This document shows, in pieces, positions 1 through 5,731 of a stretch of 10,310 bases of DNA. Within the stretch, counting starts at the first letter, position 1. Every line of letters begins with the position of its first letter. The notes below the pieces were generated by a model. It was not told the origin of the DNA and did not search any database. It saw only the letters and a program-made list of their open reading frames with translations. The translations under genes and the position numbers were made by a program. Source of the stretch: an uncultured Streptococcus sp. (GTDB taxonomy: Bacteria; Bacillota; Bacilli; Lactobacillales; Streptococcaceae); contig CAKPXD010000043.1 in assembly GCA_934201655.1 (NCBI GenBank), positions 1-10,310 on the forward strand, given 5' to 3'.

Positions 1-552
1 CAGGAAACGTTCTTGAATCATGGTCTTGAGGCGATTTAAATCCTCCTGCAAGAAATTTCTCGGAATCAAAAACTGACTGGTAACTGTTCTAGACTCATCA
101 AGCGTAAAAACTGCCAGAGCTGTATGTTGTCCGAGGACAACAATATCAAAAGCTGTCAGCTTCTGCCTACTTGGTTCGACATCCAGTGCTACAACCGTAC
201 AACCACTCAAGTCTGACAAGATTTTCGTTGCCTCTTGAAGGATATCCTCAAGTTTGAAGAACTCCTGATCAAAAGCTTTTACAATCTCATAAACTTGATT
301 CTCAGCTAAACGGTCGAAGGACAAGGAGTGTTTGACATAGTATTGAAATCCAGCCACACTCGGCATCCGACCACTGGAAGTATGAGCCTTTTCAAGCAAA
401 CCTTGCTTTTCTAGAGCTGCCATATCATTTCGAATGGTAGCACTACTAGAGTTGATAGACTCTTGCAAGGCTTTGGATCCAACAGGTTCGTGCGTTTTGG
501 TAAAGATGTCAATAATCAGATTTAAAATATTCTGCTGACGTTCCGTAACCAT
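1..552 (-). CDS. hrcA: Heat-inducible transcription repressor HrcA, N-terminal 184 residues (runs off left edge)
   Basis: HrcA represses class I heat-shock genes (hrcA-grpE-dnaK-dnaJ and groES-groEL) by binding CIRCE operators, with GroEL helping it fold. The frame is open from the ATG at 552 to the window edge, so 184 of roughly 344 residues are present. It starts [10 protein letters not shown]; a winged-helix DNA-binding region covers about residues 1-75, with recognition-helix residues SSATIRNDM (36-44) and the HrcA signature [15 protein letters not shown] (59-73). The following part is the start of the GAF-like dimerisation region. A ribosome-binding GAGGAG at 560-565 lies 7 nt before the ATG. 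Two CIRCE sites and a consensus promoter lie immediately upstream, which fits autoregulation. From memory it is nearly identical to pneumococcal HrcA. grpE and dnaK would be expected beyond the left edge but are not visible. Confidence 0.97.
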   Translation of the reverse strand, partial: MVTERQQNILNLIIDIFTKTHEPVGSKALQESINSSSATIRNDMAALEKQGLLEKAHTSSGRMPSVAGFQYYVKHSLSFDRLAENQVYEIVKAFDQEFFKLEDILQEATKILSDLSGCTVVALDVEPSRQKLTAFDIVVLGQHTALAVFTLDESRTVTSQFLIPRNFLQEDLNRLKTMIQERFL

Positions 553-579
553 CTCGTCACTCCTCTCTGATAGATCTTT

Positions 580-606
580 TTAGCACTCGTAACCTCCAAG
601 TGCTAA
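580..606 (-). promoter_or_regulatory. CIRCE operator, promoter-proximal (HrcA binding site)
   Basis: On the plus strand TTAGCACTC (580-588), a 9-nt spacer, then AAGTGCTAA (598-606). This matches the CIRCE consensus TTAGCACTC-N9-GAGTGCTAA with a single mismatch (A for G at 598). It lies just downstream of the predicted transcription start, inside the hrcA leader and 27 nt before the start codon, the usual place for HrcA autorepression. Confidence 0.95.
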
Positions 607-617
607 CTTATGATTCT

Positions 618-645
618 ATTATACACCCTTAGAAAAGAATGTCAA
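618..645 (-). promoter_or_regulatory. Sigma-A promoter of hrcA operon
   Basis: Read on the minus strand: TTGACA (640-645, perfect -35), a 16-nt spacer, then TATAAT (618-623, perfect -10). Transcription should start near 611-612, just before the proximal CIRCE. The promoter is framed by CIRCE elements on both sides. Both hexamers being perfect suggests strong intrinsic activity that depends on repressor for control. Confidence 0.93.
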
Positions 646-648
646 GAC

Positions 649-689
649 AAAAACTCAAAAAATTAGCACTCTTTTACCAAGAGTGCTAA
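649..689 (-). terminator. Possible intrinsic terminator overlapping the distal CIRCE
   Basis: Transcripts from the DUF2812 genes reading leftward would form an 11-bp stem, TTAGCACTCTT pairing with AAGAGTGCTAA (679-689 with 663-673), with a 5-nt loop, followed at once by six T residues (662-657) and another T run (653-649). That is the form of a rho-independent terminator, placed 24 nt after the last DUF2812 stop codon. The stem is AT-rich at its base, so strength is uncertain. No other hairpin separates this cassette from hrcA. Confidence 0.6.
663..689 (-). promoter_or_regulatory. CIRCE operator, promoter-distal, perfect consensus
   Basis: TTAGCACTC (663-671), 9-nt spacer, GAGTGCTAA (681-689): an exact CIRCE match. 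It lies upstream of the hrcA -35 box, so together with the site at 580-606 it brackets the promoter (centre-to-centre 83 bp). The spacer itself extends the inverted repeat by two more base pairs (TT/AA). Confidence 0.95.
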
Positions 690-713
690 AAATCAGTCTG
701 AGGACCTAGAAAA

Positions 714-1226
714 TCATCTTACATTCTCAAGATATTTCTTTTTAAGTCTATAAAAACTATAAATTAGATAAGAAATCATGAGGGCATAAAGGGCAAAAAT
801 AAGGAAGAAAGACCGAGAGAGACTTTCGCGAAACAGGCTCATACAAACAACTAGACCGCCAGAGATAGAAACTGTAGATGTACGAAGTCCAGATTTCACA
901 CCATCCCATCTAAGACGATTGTTCATAAAAATTTGATCGTTTGGAACAAAATCACATTTTGCCTTTCGGAAAACAGAATAAGAACACCCCTCCACAAATT
1001 CCCAGACTCTATCCATAACACTTTGTAACTCTAGCTCATTTTTTCTAAGATAGCTAGTATTCCACACACAGTAAATTACATCATCAGGTTGACATTCTTC
1101 AAAATAGAAAAAGCCAAAACGATTCGATTTAAATTTCCAACCTTTCAAATGCATCTCATGCAAATAATCTTCTACCTTATCCAAATCAAAAATGGTAAAC
1201 ATTCGAAATTGTACTTTGCTATTCAT
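714..1226 (-). CDS. DUF2812 domain-containing membrane protein (second, divergent copy)
   Basis: This 170-residue protein has no established function. The N-terminal soluble part carries the DUF2812 pattern: an FxIxDLDKVEDYLHEMHLKGW stretch (about residues 10-30), then FFYFEECQPDDVIYCV (39-54) and a second half ending in VFRKAK (85-90). Two hydrophobic segments follow, about residues 117-132 and 139-159, then a basic tail (RLKKKYLENVR). That suggests a cytosolic N-terminal domain anchored by two helices. The ATG at 1226 has GGAGG about 7-8 nt upstream. It lies 34 nt after the first DUF2812 gene, with no hairpin between, so the two are probably co-transcribed from the padR promoter. The copies align over their whole length but have diverged strongly; the second is shorter in the middle. 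DUF2812 genes often accompany PadR regulators in Firmicutes, which supports the family call. Confidence 0.8.
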   Translation of the reverse strand: MNSKVQFRMFTIFDLDKVEDYLHEMHLKGWKFKSNRFGFFYFEECQPDDVIYCVWNTSYLRKNELELQSVMDRVWEFVEGCSYSVFRKAKCDFVPNDQIFMNNRLRWDGVKSGLRTSTVSISGGLVVCMSLFRESLSRSFFLIFALYALMISYLIYSFYRLKKKYLENVR

Positions 1227-1260
1227 TGTCTAACCTCCAAACTAGAAAACATGCTTGATT

Positions 1261-1836
1261 TTATTTATCAGATAATTCTTTCCACTTTTGAAACAATCTC
1301 CAAAAAATATAAGAAATTTGAATCGCAAAAACTATCAATAAAACCCAATCTATTATGAAAATCAAAAACACTTCCCATCTGAAAGAACTACCTCCACTGA
1401 CAGACTTTGAGAAAACCGGTAGTAGAGCTAAAAAGAGAAGCAAAATAGGAAGCATCCGCATTGTTAAAATCTTCTTGACCATGGCTAACTTCCCGGCCGC
1501 GTCATTATAAATTTCAAACTCAGCATCCGATTCAATTTGAGAATAAGGTTTTCTAAAATAGGAAAAACCATTAAATCCTGTAATATGCTCCCAGCCACAA
1601 TCTTTAAACAGTTGTAAATAGGAAGCTCTCTCTGACTTTTTCATAGGATAAAAGTCCAACTGATAAACCACCTGCTCCGGTTGGCACTTTTCAAAAGTAT
1701 ACTTAACCGCAATTACTAAGCTAGAGTAACTTACTTCCTTAAGTTTCCAGCCCTGAGCATGCATTTCTCTGAGATAGAGAGCTTCTCTATCATAATCCGC
1801 AATGGTACAAATCCTATAAACAACTTTCTTTTCCAT
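1261..1836 (-). CDS. DUF2812 domain-containing membrane protein (first copy)
   Basis: A 191-residue protein of unknown function. Residues 8-60 show the DUF2812 signature (CTIADYDREALYLREMHAQGW at 10-30, then YTFEKCQPEQVVYQLDF at 46-62). The domain continues with LFKDCGWEHI (76-85), FSYFRKP (91-97) and FEIYND (107-112). Two transmembrane segments follow, about 128-143 and 155-179, with a charged C-terminus. I take the ATG at 1836 as the start; a TTG one codon earlier would be too close to the GGAGGAG ribosome-binding site. The ATG shares its A with the padR stop codon (TGATG), so translation is probably coupled to padR. PadR-DUF2812 pairs are a recurrent arrangement in Firmicutes, and the membrane protein is the likely regulated output of the repressor. 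The substrate or signal cannot be read from the sequence. Confidence 0.85.
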   Translation of the reverse strand: MEKKVVYRICTIADYDREALYLREMHAQGWKLKEVSYSSLVIAVKYTFEKCQPEQVVYQLDFYPMKKSERASYLQLFKDCGWEHITGFNGFSYFRKPYSQIESDAEFEIYNDAAGKLAMVKKILTMRMLPILLLFLALLPVFSKSVSGGSSFRWEVFLIFIIDWVLLIVFAIQISYIFWRLFQKWKELSDK

Positions 1837-2156
1837 CAAAGCTCCTCCCGACTGTTTCTGTAGAGTCGTTCAATACGTTTCAACTCAATCTCTAAAACTT
1901 TTCGGCCCAAGTCTGTTATCTGATAGATTTTTCGTTTTTCCTCTTCTCGGACAAAGGAAATCAAACCATCCTTTTCCATCTTTGACAGGGTTCCATACAT
2001 GGTTCCAGGACTAATTGAAACCTGCGAATCTGTCATCTCTTTGACCTTTTGTGTAATACCATAACCATGGTTCTCCTTTTGCAGACAGAATAGAATATAA
2101 AAACCCGTTTCAGTCATAGGAAGGTAAACCCGCCTAATCTTATCTGTTAATTCCAT
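1836..2156 (-). CDS. PadR-family winged-helix transcriptional regulator
   Basis: A 106-residue repressor of the short PadR type (PadR-s1), acting as a dimer on its own operon. Visible motifs are HGYGI (30-34) in the second helix, the recognition helix SPGTMYGTLSKMEKDGLI (49-66), the wing REEEKRKIYQITDLGRKVL (70-88) and a C-terminal dimerisation helix. An open frame extends 16 codons further upstream, but the ATG at 2156 is preferred: a full AGGAGG (2166-2171) sits 9 nt before it, while the longer start would fall close to the predicted transcription start. Its stop overlaps the start of the DUF2812 gene by one base. Two 19-bp dyads in its promoter are probable binding sites. The ligand is unknown; relatives such as LmrR, PadR and VanR-type regulators respond to drugs, phenolics or envelope stress, but none of these can be assigned here. 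Confidence 0.92.
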   Translation of the reverse strand: MELTDKIRRVYLPMTETGFYILFCLQKENHGYGITQKVKEMTDSQVSISPGTMYGTLSKMEKDGLISFVREEEKRKIYQITDLGRKVLEIELKRIERLYRNSREEL

Positions 2157-2182
2157 TTCACCAGACCTCCTATTTAGTTCGA

Positions 2183-2233
2183 TATATCGCACCTCGTTAT
2201 ACAAAACATATCACACCTCGATATAAAATGCAA
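2183..2233 (-). promoter_or_regulatory. padR operon promoter with two tandem dyad operators
   Basis: Minus-strand promoter: TTGCAT (2228-2233), 17-nt spacer, TATGTT (2205-2210), with a TGn extended -10 immediately before the hexamer. Two 19-bp inverted repeats of the form TATATC-N7-GATATA lie at 2183-2201 and 2207-2225 (plus strand). Each has one arm mismatch; they are identical at 16 of 19 positions and spaced 24 bp apart, a little over two helical turns. Site 2 covers the spacer and overlaps the -10; site 1 covers the start region. This fits steric repression by PadR, which I infer from position only. Confidence 0.7.
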
Positions 2234-2264
2234 GAAAAAAAGATTGTCCGTGAGGACAATCTTT
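2231..2264 (-). terminator. Intrinsic terminator of glnRA operon
   Basis: An 11-bp perfect stem (AAAGATTGTCC at 2239-2249 with GGACAATCTTT at 2254-2264) has a 4-nt loop and, read on the minus strand, runs into a T tract (down to 2231). It begins 12 nt after the glnA stop codon. Its T tract touches the -35 box of the padR promoter, so the nitrogen operon and the accessory cassette abut with no spare DNA. Confidence 0.93.
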
Positions 2265-2275
2265 CTGATTTATCA

Positions 2276-3622
2276 TTAGTATAGATCTAGGTAGTTATCA
2301 ATTTCCCATTGTGAAACGAAGGTTGCATAGCTTGCCCACTCAATTCGTTTGGCTTCAAGGAAGCTAGTGTAGATGTGTTCACCTAGAGCCGCTTTTACCA
2401 CTTCGTCTTCTGTCATGGCCTTCAAAGCGTTGTGAAGAGTTGATGGAAGGTCTGTGATGCCAGCCTCTTTACGCTCTTCTGCAGTCATGATATAGATGTT
2501 TTCTTCGATTGGCGCTGGTGCTTCGATTTTGTTTTCAATACCGTGCAAACCAACTTCCAAAAGAACAGCCATTGCGATGTATGGATTAGCCATTGGGTCT
2601 ACTGAGCGCAATTCCAAACGTGTTCCCATTCCACGAGTAGCAGGAACGCGGACAAGTGGTGAACGGTTACGACCAGCCCAAGCGATGTAAACCGGTGCTT
2701 CGTAGCCTGGAACCAAACGTTTGTATGAGTTAACTGTCGGGTTCATGATAGCTGTGTAGTTGTAAGCGTGCTTGATCAAACCACCAAGGAAATGATAGGC
2801 TGTTTCTGACAATTGCATTCCTTTTGGATCATTTGGATCAAAGAAGGCGTTGTTCCCTTCAGCATCAAACAAGGACATATTGCAGTGCATTCCTGAACCA
2901 GCGATACCAAATTTAGGTTTAGCCATAAAGGTTGCATACAAACCATGTTTACGCGCAATTGTCTTTACAACAAGTTTAAAGATTTGAATCTTGTCACAAG
3001 CACGAAGAACTTCATCATACTTAAAGTCAATCTCATGTTGACCTACAGCAACTTCGTGGTGGCTAGCCTCTACTTCAAATCCCATTTTAGTCAAGACATT
3101 AACGATCTCACGGCGAGTGTTATCGGCAAGGTCTGTAGGCGCCAAATCAAAGTAACCACCCTTGTCATTCACCTCAAGAGTTGGGTCTCCATTTTCATCA
3201 AGCTTAAATAGGAAGAATTCTGGTTCCGGACCAAGGTTGAATGATTTGAATCCAACTTTCTCCATGTGATGAAGAGCTCGTTTAAGGTTGCTTCGAGGAT
3301 CTCCAGCAAATGGCTCTCCTTCTGTTGTATAGACATCACAGATCAATCCTGCGACACTACCGTTCTCATCTCCCCAAGGGAAGACAGTCCATGTGTCCAG
3401 GTCAGGGTACAAGTACATATCTGATTCATTGATACGAACAAACCCTTCAATAGAAGATCCATCAAACATAGCCTTGTTTGACAAGACCTTGTCTAGTTGT
3501 TCATCTGTAGCAGGAATTTCGACGTTTTTCATTGTTCCCAAAATATCTGAAAACATGAGACGGATAAAGGTTACATTTTTTTCCTTAACTTCACGACGAA
3601 TATCTGCAGCTGTGATTGGCAT
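2276..3622 (-). CDS. glnA: Glutamine synthetase, type I (GSI-alpha)
   Basis: Cytosolic dodecameric enzyme making glutamine from glutamate, ammonia and ATP. The 448 residues are full length for streptococcal GlnA. The N-terminal beta-grasp domain (about 1-105) holds the Asp loop [10 protein letters not shown] (52-61). The catalytic domain carries metal/substrate ligands in GPEPEFF (E133, E135), SHHE (E190), GQHE (E197), GMH (H246), the PGYEAP flap (E308) and [10 protein letters not shown]63, in [10 protein letters not shown], corresponds to B. subtilis R62, which serves glutamine feedback inhibition. The adenylylation loop of the beta type is absent. In Gram-positive bacteria the feedback-inhibited enzyme activates GlnR binding, so it is both catalyst and nitrogen sensor. 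The ATG at 3622 has AGGAG 7 nt upstream. It lies 35 nt after glnR with no hairpin between, so the two form one operon ending at the hairpin at 2231-2264. Confidence 0.98.
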   Translation of the reverse strand: MPITAADIRREVKEKNVTFIRLMFSDILGTMKNVEIPATDEQLDKVLSNKAMFDGSSIEGFVRINESDMYLYPDLDTWTVFPWGDENGSVAGLICDVYTTEGEPFAGDPRSNLKRALHHMEKVGFKSFNLGPEPEFFLFKLDENGDPTLEVNDKGGYFDLAPTDLADNTRREIVNVLTKMGFEVEASHHEVAVGQHEIDFKYDEVLRACDKIQIFKLVVKTIARKHGLYATFMAKPKFGIAGSGMHCNMSLFDAEGNNAFFDPNDPKGMQLSETAYHFLGGLIKHAYNYTAIMNPTVNSYKRLVPGYEAPVYIAWAGRNRSPLVRVPATRGMGTRLELRSVDPMANPYIAMAVLLEVGLHGIENKIEAPAPIEENIYIMTAEERKEAGITDLPSTLHNALKAMTEDEVVKAALGEHIYTSFLEAKRIEWASYATFVSQWEIDNYLDLY

Positions 3623-3657
3623 GGTTTTTCTCCTTATATATGACGATTTGCGGTTGC

Positions 3658-4014
3658 CTAACCGCGACCAAAAGGTGATTGTTGAGAAGCAAAGCGACTT
3701 TGTTGAAGAACTTCATTCCGAAGTGCTCGGCGCACCTCAGTTTGACTAACTGGTTTCTTAGCTTTCGCCTCACGTTCGGCATATTTTTTCTTGATAGCAG
3801 CAATATTCAGACCTTCAGAGATATAGTCCTTAATCTCAAGCAATCGATCCATGTCATTCAAAGAATACATCCGGCGATTACCTTCGTTTCGATCAGGTTT
3901 TATCAACTCTTGATCTTCATAATAACGAATTTGACGCGCCGAAAGATCGGTCAGCTTCATAACACTACCAATAGGGAAAACTGCCATATTGCGACGAAAT
4001 TCTTTTTCCTTCAT
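3658..4014 (-). CDS. glnR: MerR-family nitrogen regulator GlnR
   Basis: Repressor of nitrogen-assimilation genes (in streptococci typically glnRA, glnPQ-type transporters and gdhA), active under nitrogen excess with feedback-inhibited GlnA. The 118 residues have a MerR winged helix: [21 protein letters not shown] (about 13-33) and wing [13 protein letters not shown] (46-58). A helical linker and the C-terminal tail (ending QSPFGRG) follow; in B. subtilis the tail is the part controlled by glutamine synthetase. The ATG at 4014 is preferred to a GTG two codons earlier because AGAGGA lies 7 nt before the ATG and remembered pneumococcal GlnR begins [10 protein letters not shown] consensus promoter and GlnR operator lie directly upstream, indicating autoregulation. 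Confidence 0.97.
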   Translation of the reverse strand: MKEKEFRRNMAVFPIGSVMKLTDLSARQIRYYEDQELIKPDRNEGNRRMYSLNDMDRLLEIKDYISEGLNIAAIKKKYAEREAKAKKPVSQTEVRRALRNEVLQQSRFASQQSPFGRG

Positions 4015-4038
4015 GTGCACTTCCTCTTCTTTCTGTCT

Positions 4039-4067
4039 ATTATAGTCTAAAAAAAATCAATCGTCAA
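4039..4067 (-). promoter_or_regulatory. Sigma-A promoter of glnRA
   Basis: Minus strand: TTGACG (4062-4067, 5 of 6), 17-nt spacer containing a T8 run, TATAAT (4039-4044, perfect). The predicted start is near 4032, giving a leader of about 20 nt before the glnR ATG. The GlnR operator begins 7 bp upstream of the -35 hexamer. Confidence 0.92.
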
Positions 4068-4073
4068 TTGTTA

Positions 4074-4092
4074 ATGTCATATCTTATGACAT
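4074..4092 (-). promoter_or_regulatory. GlnR operator, perfect 19-bp palindrome
   Basis: ATGTCATA-TCT-TATGACAT: 8-bp perfect arms around a 3-bp centre. It contains the GlnR/TnrA consensus TGTNA-N7-TNACA. It sits between the stop codon of the upstream membrane-protein gene (5 bp away) and the glnR -35 box, so GlnR bound here would contact the promoter from upstream. I found only this one clear site, although B. subtilis glnRA has two. Confidence 0.93.
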
Positions 4093-4096
4093 TATT

Positions 4097-4642
4097 TTAT
4101 TTTTTCTGTATGAGACTCCGCAAGCGATCAATATCATAATTGACTAGAATTGCTACAAAAACTCCCATAAAAGTCTCAAAAACTCGAGCAAACACGTACA
4201 AAACAGTCTCTCCGCTCGGAATTGATAGGGTAATAATCAGCATAGCTGCAACTCCCCCAATAACTCCTGACTTATTGTTCATAGCAACATTTGTCATGAT
4301 GGTTAACATGGTACATATCGGAACCACAAGGAGAGTTACCCAAAAGGCTCCATGAAAAAAGTTGTTCAAGAGAAAGAAAATCAGCGCGTAAAAACCACCG
4401 ATACTATTCCCTAAAATACGTGATGTCCCAAAGTGGACGCTCTTATCAAAGTCTTCTCTCAAGCTAAAAACGGCTGTAAGAGCTCCAATCTGAAGTCCCT
4501 TCCATCCAAAAAAACCAAAAATCATGAGGACCAAAAAAACAGCGATTCCTGTTTTAAAGGTGCGCATCCCTAACTTAAACTTGCTTTTATCAAATCTATA
4601 CTTTTTAAAATAACTCATCATTTCATCTTTCTTTTTTTCCAT
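4097..4642 (-). CDS. Aromatic acid exporter / FUSC-family small membrane protein
   Basis: A polytopic inner-membrane protein of 181 residues or fewer, of the type annotated as aromatic acid exporter family (FUSC/DUF939-like). Hydrophobic segments are at about 31-46, 77-93, 97-118, 127-141 and 146-167. The family-like stretch LTAVFSLREDFDKSVHFGTSR followed by ILGNSIGG (about 55-83) links the first two. The basic N-terminus (MSYFKKYRFDKSKFK) should be cytosolic. The start is uncertain: the ATG at 4642 has no ribosome-binding site, and ATGs at 4621 and 4618 (MSYFKK...) fit remembered pneumococcal annotation better. No convincing promoter; TTGAGG (4677-4682) and TAAAAT (4652-4657) are 19 nt apart, which would favour the later starts. 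No terminator separates it from glnR. In S. pneumoniae a homologue also precedes glnR, so the neighbourhood is old. The transported substrate is unknown. Confidence 0.75.
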   Translation of the reverse strand: MEKKKDEMMSYFKKYRFDKSKFKLGMRTFKTGIAVFLVLMIFGFFGWKGLQIGALTAVFSLREDFDKSVHFGTSRILGNSIGGFYALIFFLLNNFFHGAFWVTLLVVPICTMLTIMTNVAMNNKSGVIGGVAAMLIITLSIPSGETVLYVFARVFETFMGVFVAILVNYDIDRLRSLIQKK

Positions 4643-4695
4643 TTTATCATAATTTTACTTTTTTGAGAAAAGGATTCCTCAATTGAAGAAAATAG

Positions 4696-4731
4696 GAACT
4701 AAAAAGAGAAGGGTATAAATCCTTCTCTTTT
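4696..4731 (-). terminator. Intrinsic terminator after mraY
   Basis: An 11-bp stem (AAAAGAGAAGG at 4702-4712 with CCTTCTCTTTT at 4721-4731) and 8-nt loop. Read on the minus strand the stem's T-rich descending arm runs into TTTTTAG. It begins 18 nt after the mraY stop and ends the rsmH-ftsL-pbpX-mraY cluster. Confidence 0.85.
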
Positions 4732-4749
4732 ATAGTCCAATATTCTATT

Positions 4750-5730
4750 TTAGAATAAATACATGAAAGCCAAGGTGACGAGACTAGCAAGCAAGCCCAC
4801 TCCCCAGAAGAAGAAATCGACCTTCCACTCACTCCAGGCTTGACCTTTACCTGAAAATCCACCCAACTCAAAATGGTGATGAACTGGTGTCATTCGGAAG
4901 ATACGTTTCCCGCCACTCAACTTAAAGTAGGTAACTTGCATCATAACAGATGTTGTTTCAAAAACATACACTATACCAATCAGGAGTAGCGTCCATTCTT
5001 GGTGCAGTGCCATAGAAATAGCGGCCAACATGCCTCCAAGAGCAAGACTTCCGACATCTCCCATAAAAACTTTAGCAGGCTTATGGTTATAGACAAAGAA
5101 ACCAAGAAGACCACCAATCATGGCAAGAATTACTAGGAGAATATCCAATTGGTTTTGTACATAAGCAATGACTCCATAGGCAGACAGACTAATCACCACT
5201 GAGATACTTGCCAAGCCATCAATTCCGTCAGTCAAGTTAACAGCATTTGAAAAACCAACTAACCAGAAGAGAGCAAAGAAAATGTAAAGAACGCCTAGGT
5301 GCAATGGATATCCAAATACATTTAAGACATCCCCTCCTCTTTCATAAAAGAAATAGAAAATCACTCCTCCGACTAACTGGAGCAAGAGTTTTTGTTTAGG
5401 ATTAAGTCCTTCGTTGATTTTACGGAAAACCTTGAGGAAATCATCTAAGAAACCAACCAAACCATATAAGACTAGGATAAAGAGGATCATGCCGACATTA
5501 TTGGTTAGTTGATTAGTCAAAAGTGCAAGAACTAAACTAACTAAAACGCTGGTTACGAGGAAGACAATTCCTCCCATTGTCGGCGTCCCAGCTTTTGCCT
5601 GGTGTTGTTTAACATCCTCATGCATCTGTTGACCAGTAATCTGTGCTTTACGGTAAAAACGGATAAAAGCTGGAATTCCTACCACTGTAAGAACAAAAGT
5701 AAGGATTCCAGGAAAGATAGAAACTAGCAT
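4750..5730 (-). CDS. mraY: Phospho-N-acetylmuramoyl-pentapeptide-transferase MraY
   Basis: Integral membrane enzyme that transfers phospho-MurNAc-pentapeptide from UDP to undecaprenyl phosphate, making lipid I for peptidoglycan. The 326 residues are full length for streptococci, with about ten transmembrane helices. Conserved loops are visible: [13 protein letters not shown] (42-54), the DDFLK pair D96-D97, NLTDGIDGL (165-173), [13 protein letters not shown] (221-233, D225), and the HHH-E motif TPVHHHFE (281-288). The ATG at 5730 lies 1 nt beyond the pbpX stop, with AGGAG inside the last pbpX codons, 6 nt from the start, so translation is probably coupled. It is the last gene of the cluster and is followed by a hairpin terminator. 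Confidence 0.98.
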   Translation of the reverse strand: MLVSIFPGILTFVLTVVGIPAFIRFYRKAQITGQQMHEDVKQHQAKAGTPTMGGIVFLVTSVLVSLVLALLTNQLTNNVGMILFILVLYGLVGFLDDFLKVFRKINEGLNPKQKLLLQLVGGVIFYFFYERGGDVLNVFGYPLHLGVLYIFFALFWLVGFSNAVNLTDGIDGLASISVVISLSAYGVIAYVQNQLDILLVILAMIGGLLGFFVYNHKPAKVFMGDVGSLALGGMLAAISMALHQEWTLLLIGIVYVFETTSVMMQVTYFKLSGGKRIFRMTPVHHHFELGGFSGKGQAWSEWKVDFFFWGVGLLASLVTLAFMYLF

Positions 5731-5731
5731 T

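Noticed and set aside
640..659. Possible CtsR heptad repeat (GTCAA-like and CTCAAA) in the hrcA promoter
   Set aside because: The two heptads are degenerate and separated by 6 nt rather than 3, and the first is simply the complement of the -35 TTGACA box.
2157..2204. A longer PadR protein starting at 2204
   Set aside because: It would place the start near the predicted transcription start and put the strong AGGAGG inside the coding region; the ATG at 2156 has ideal spacing and matches family length.
4015..4020. GTG start two codons upstream for glnR
   Set aside because: The SD (AGAGGA) is too close to it, and GlnR proteins of streptococci begin at the following ATG.
3393..4050. Plus-strand open frames opposite glnA, glnR and other genes
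   Set aside because: They lie antisense to well-conserved genes, have no ribosome-binding sites or recognisable domains, and their composition is that expected of shadow frames.
4074..4092. The GlnR palindrome as terminator of the FUSC-like gene
   Set aside because: The 8-bp stem is AT-rich and is followed by TAACAATTG, not a T run; the operator explanation is sufficient.
4652..4682. TTGAGG/TAAAAT pair as promoter of the FUSC-like gene
   Set aside because: A 19-nt spacer and weak hexamers in AT-rich DNA are not enough to list as a feature; noted only in that gene's entry.
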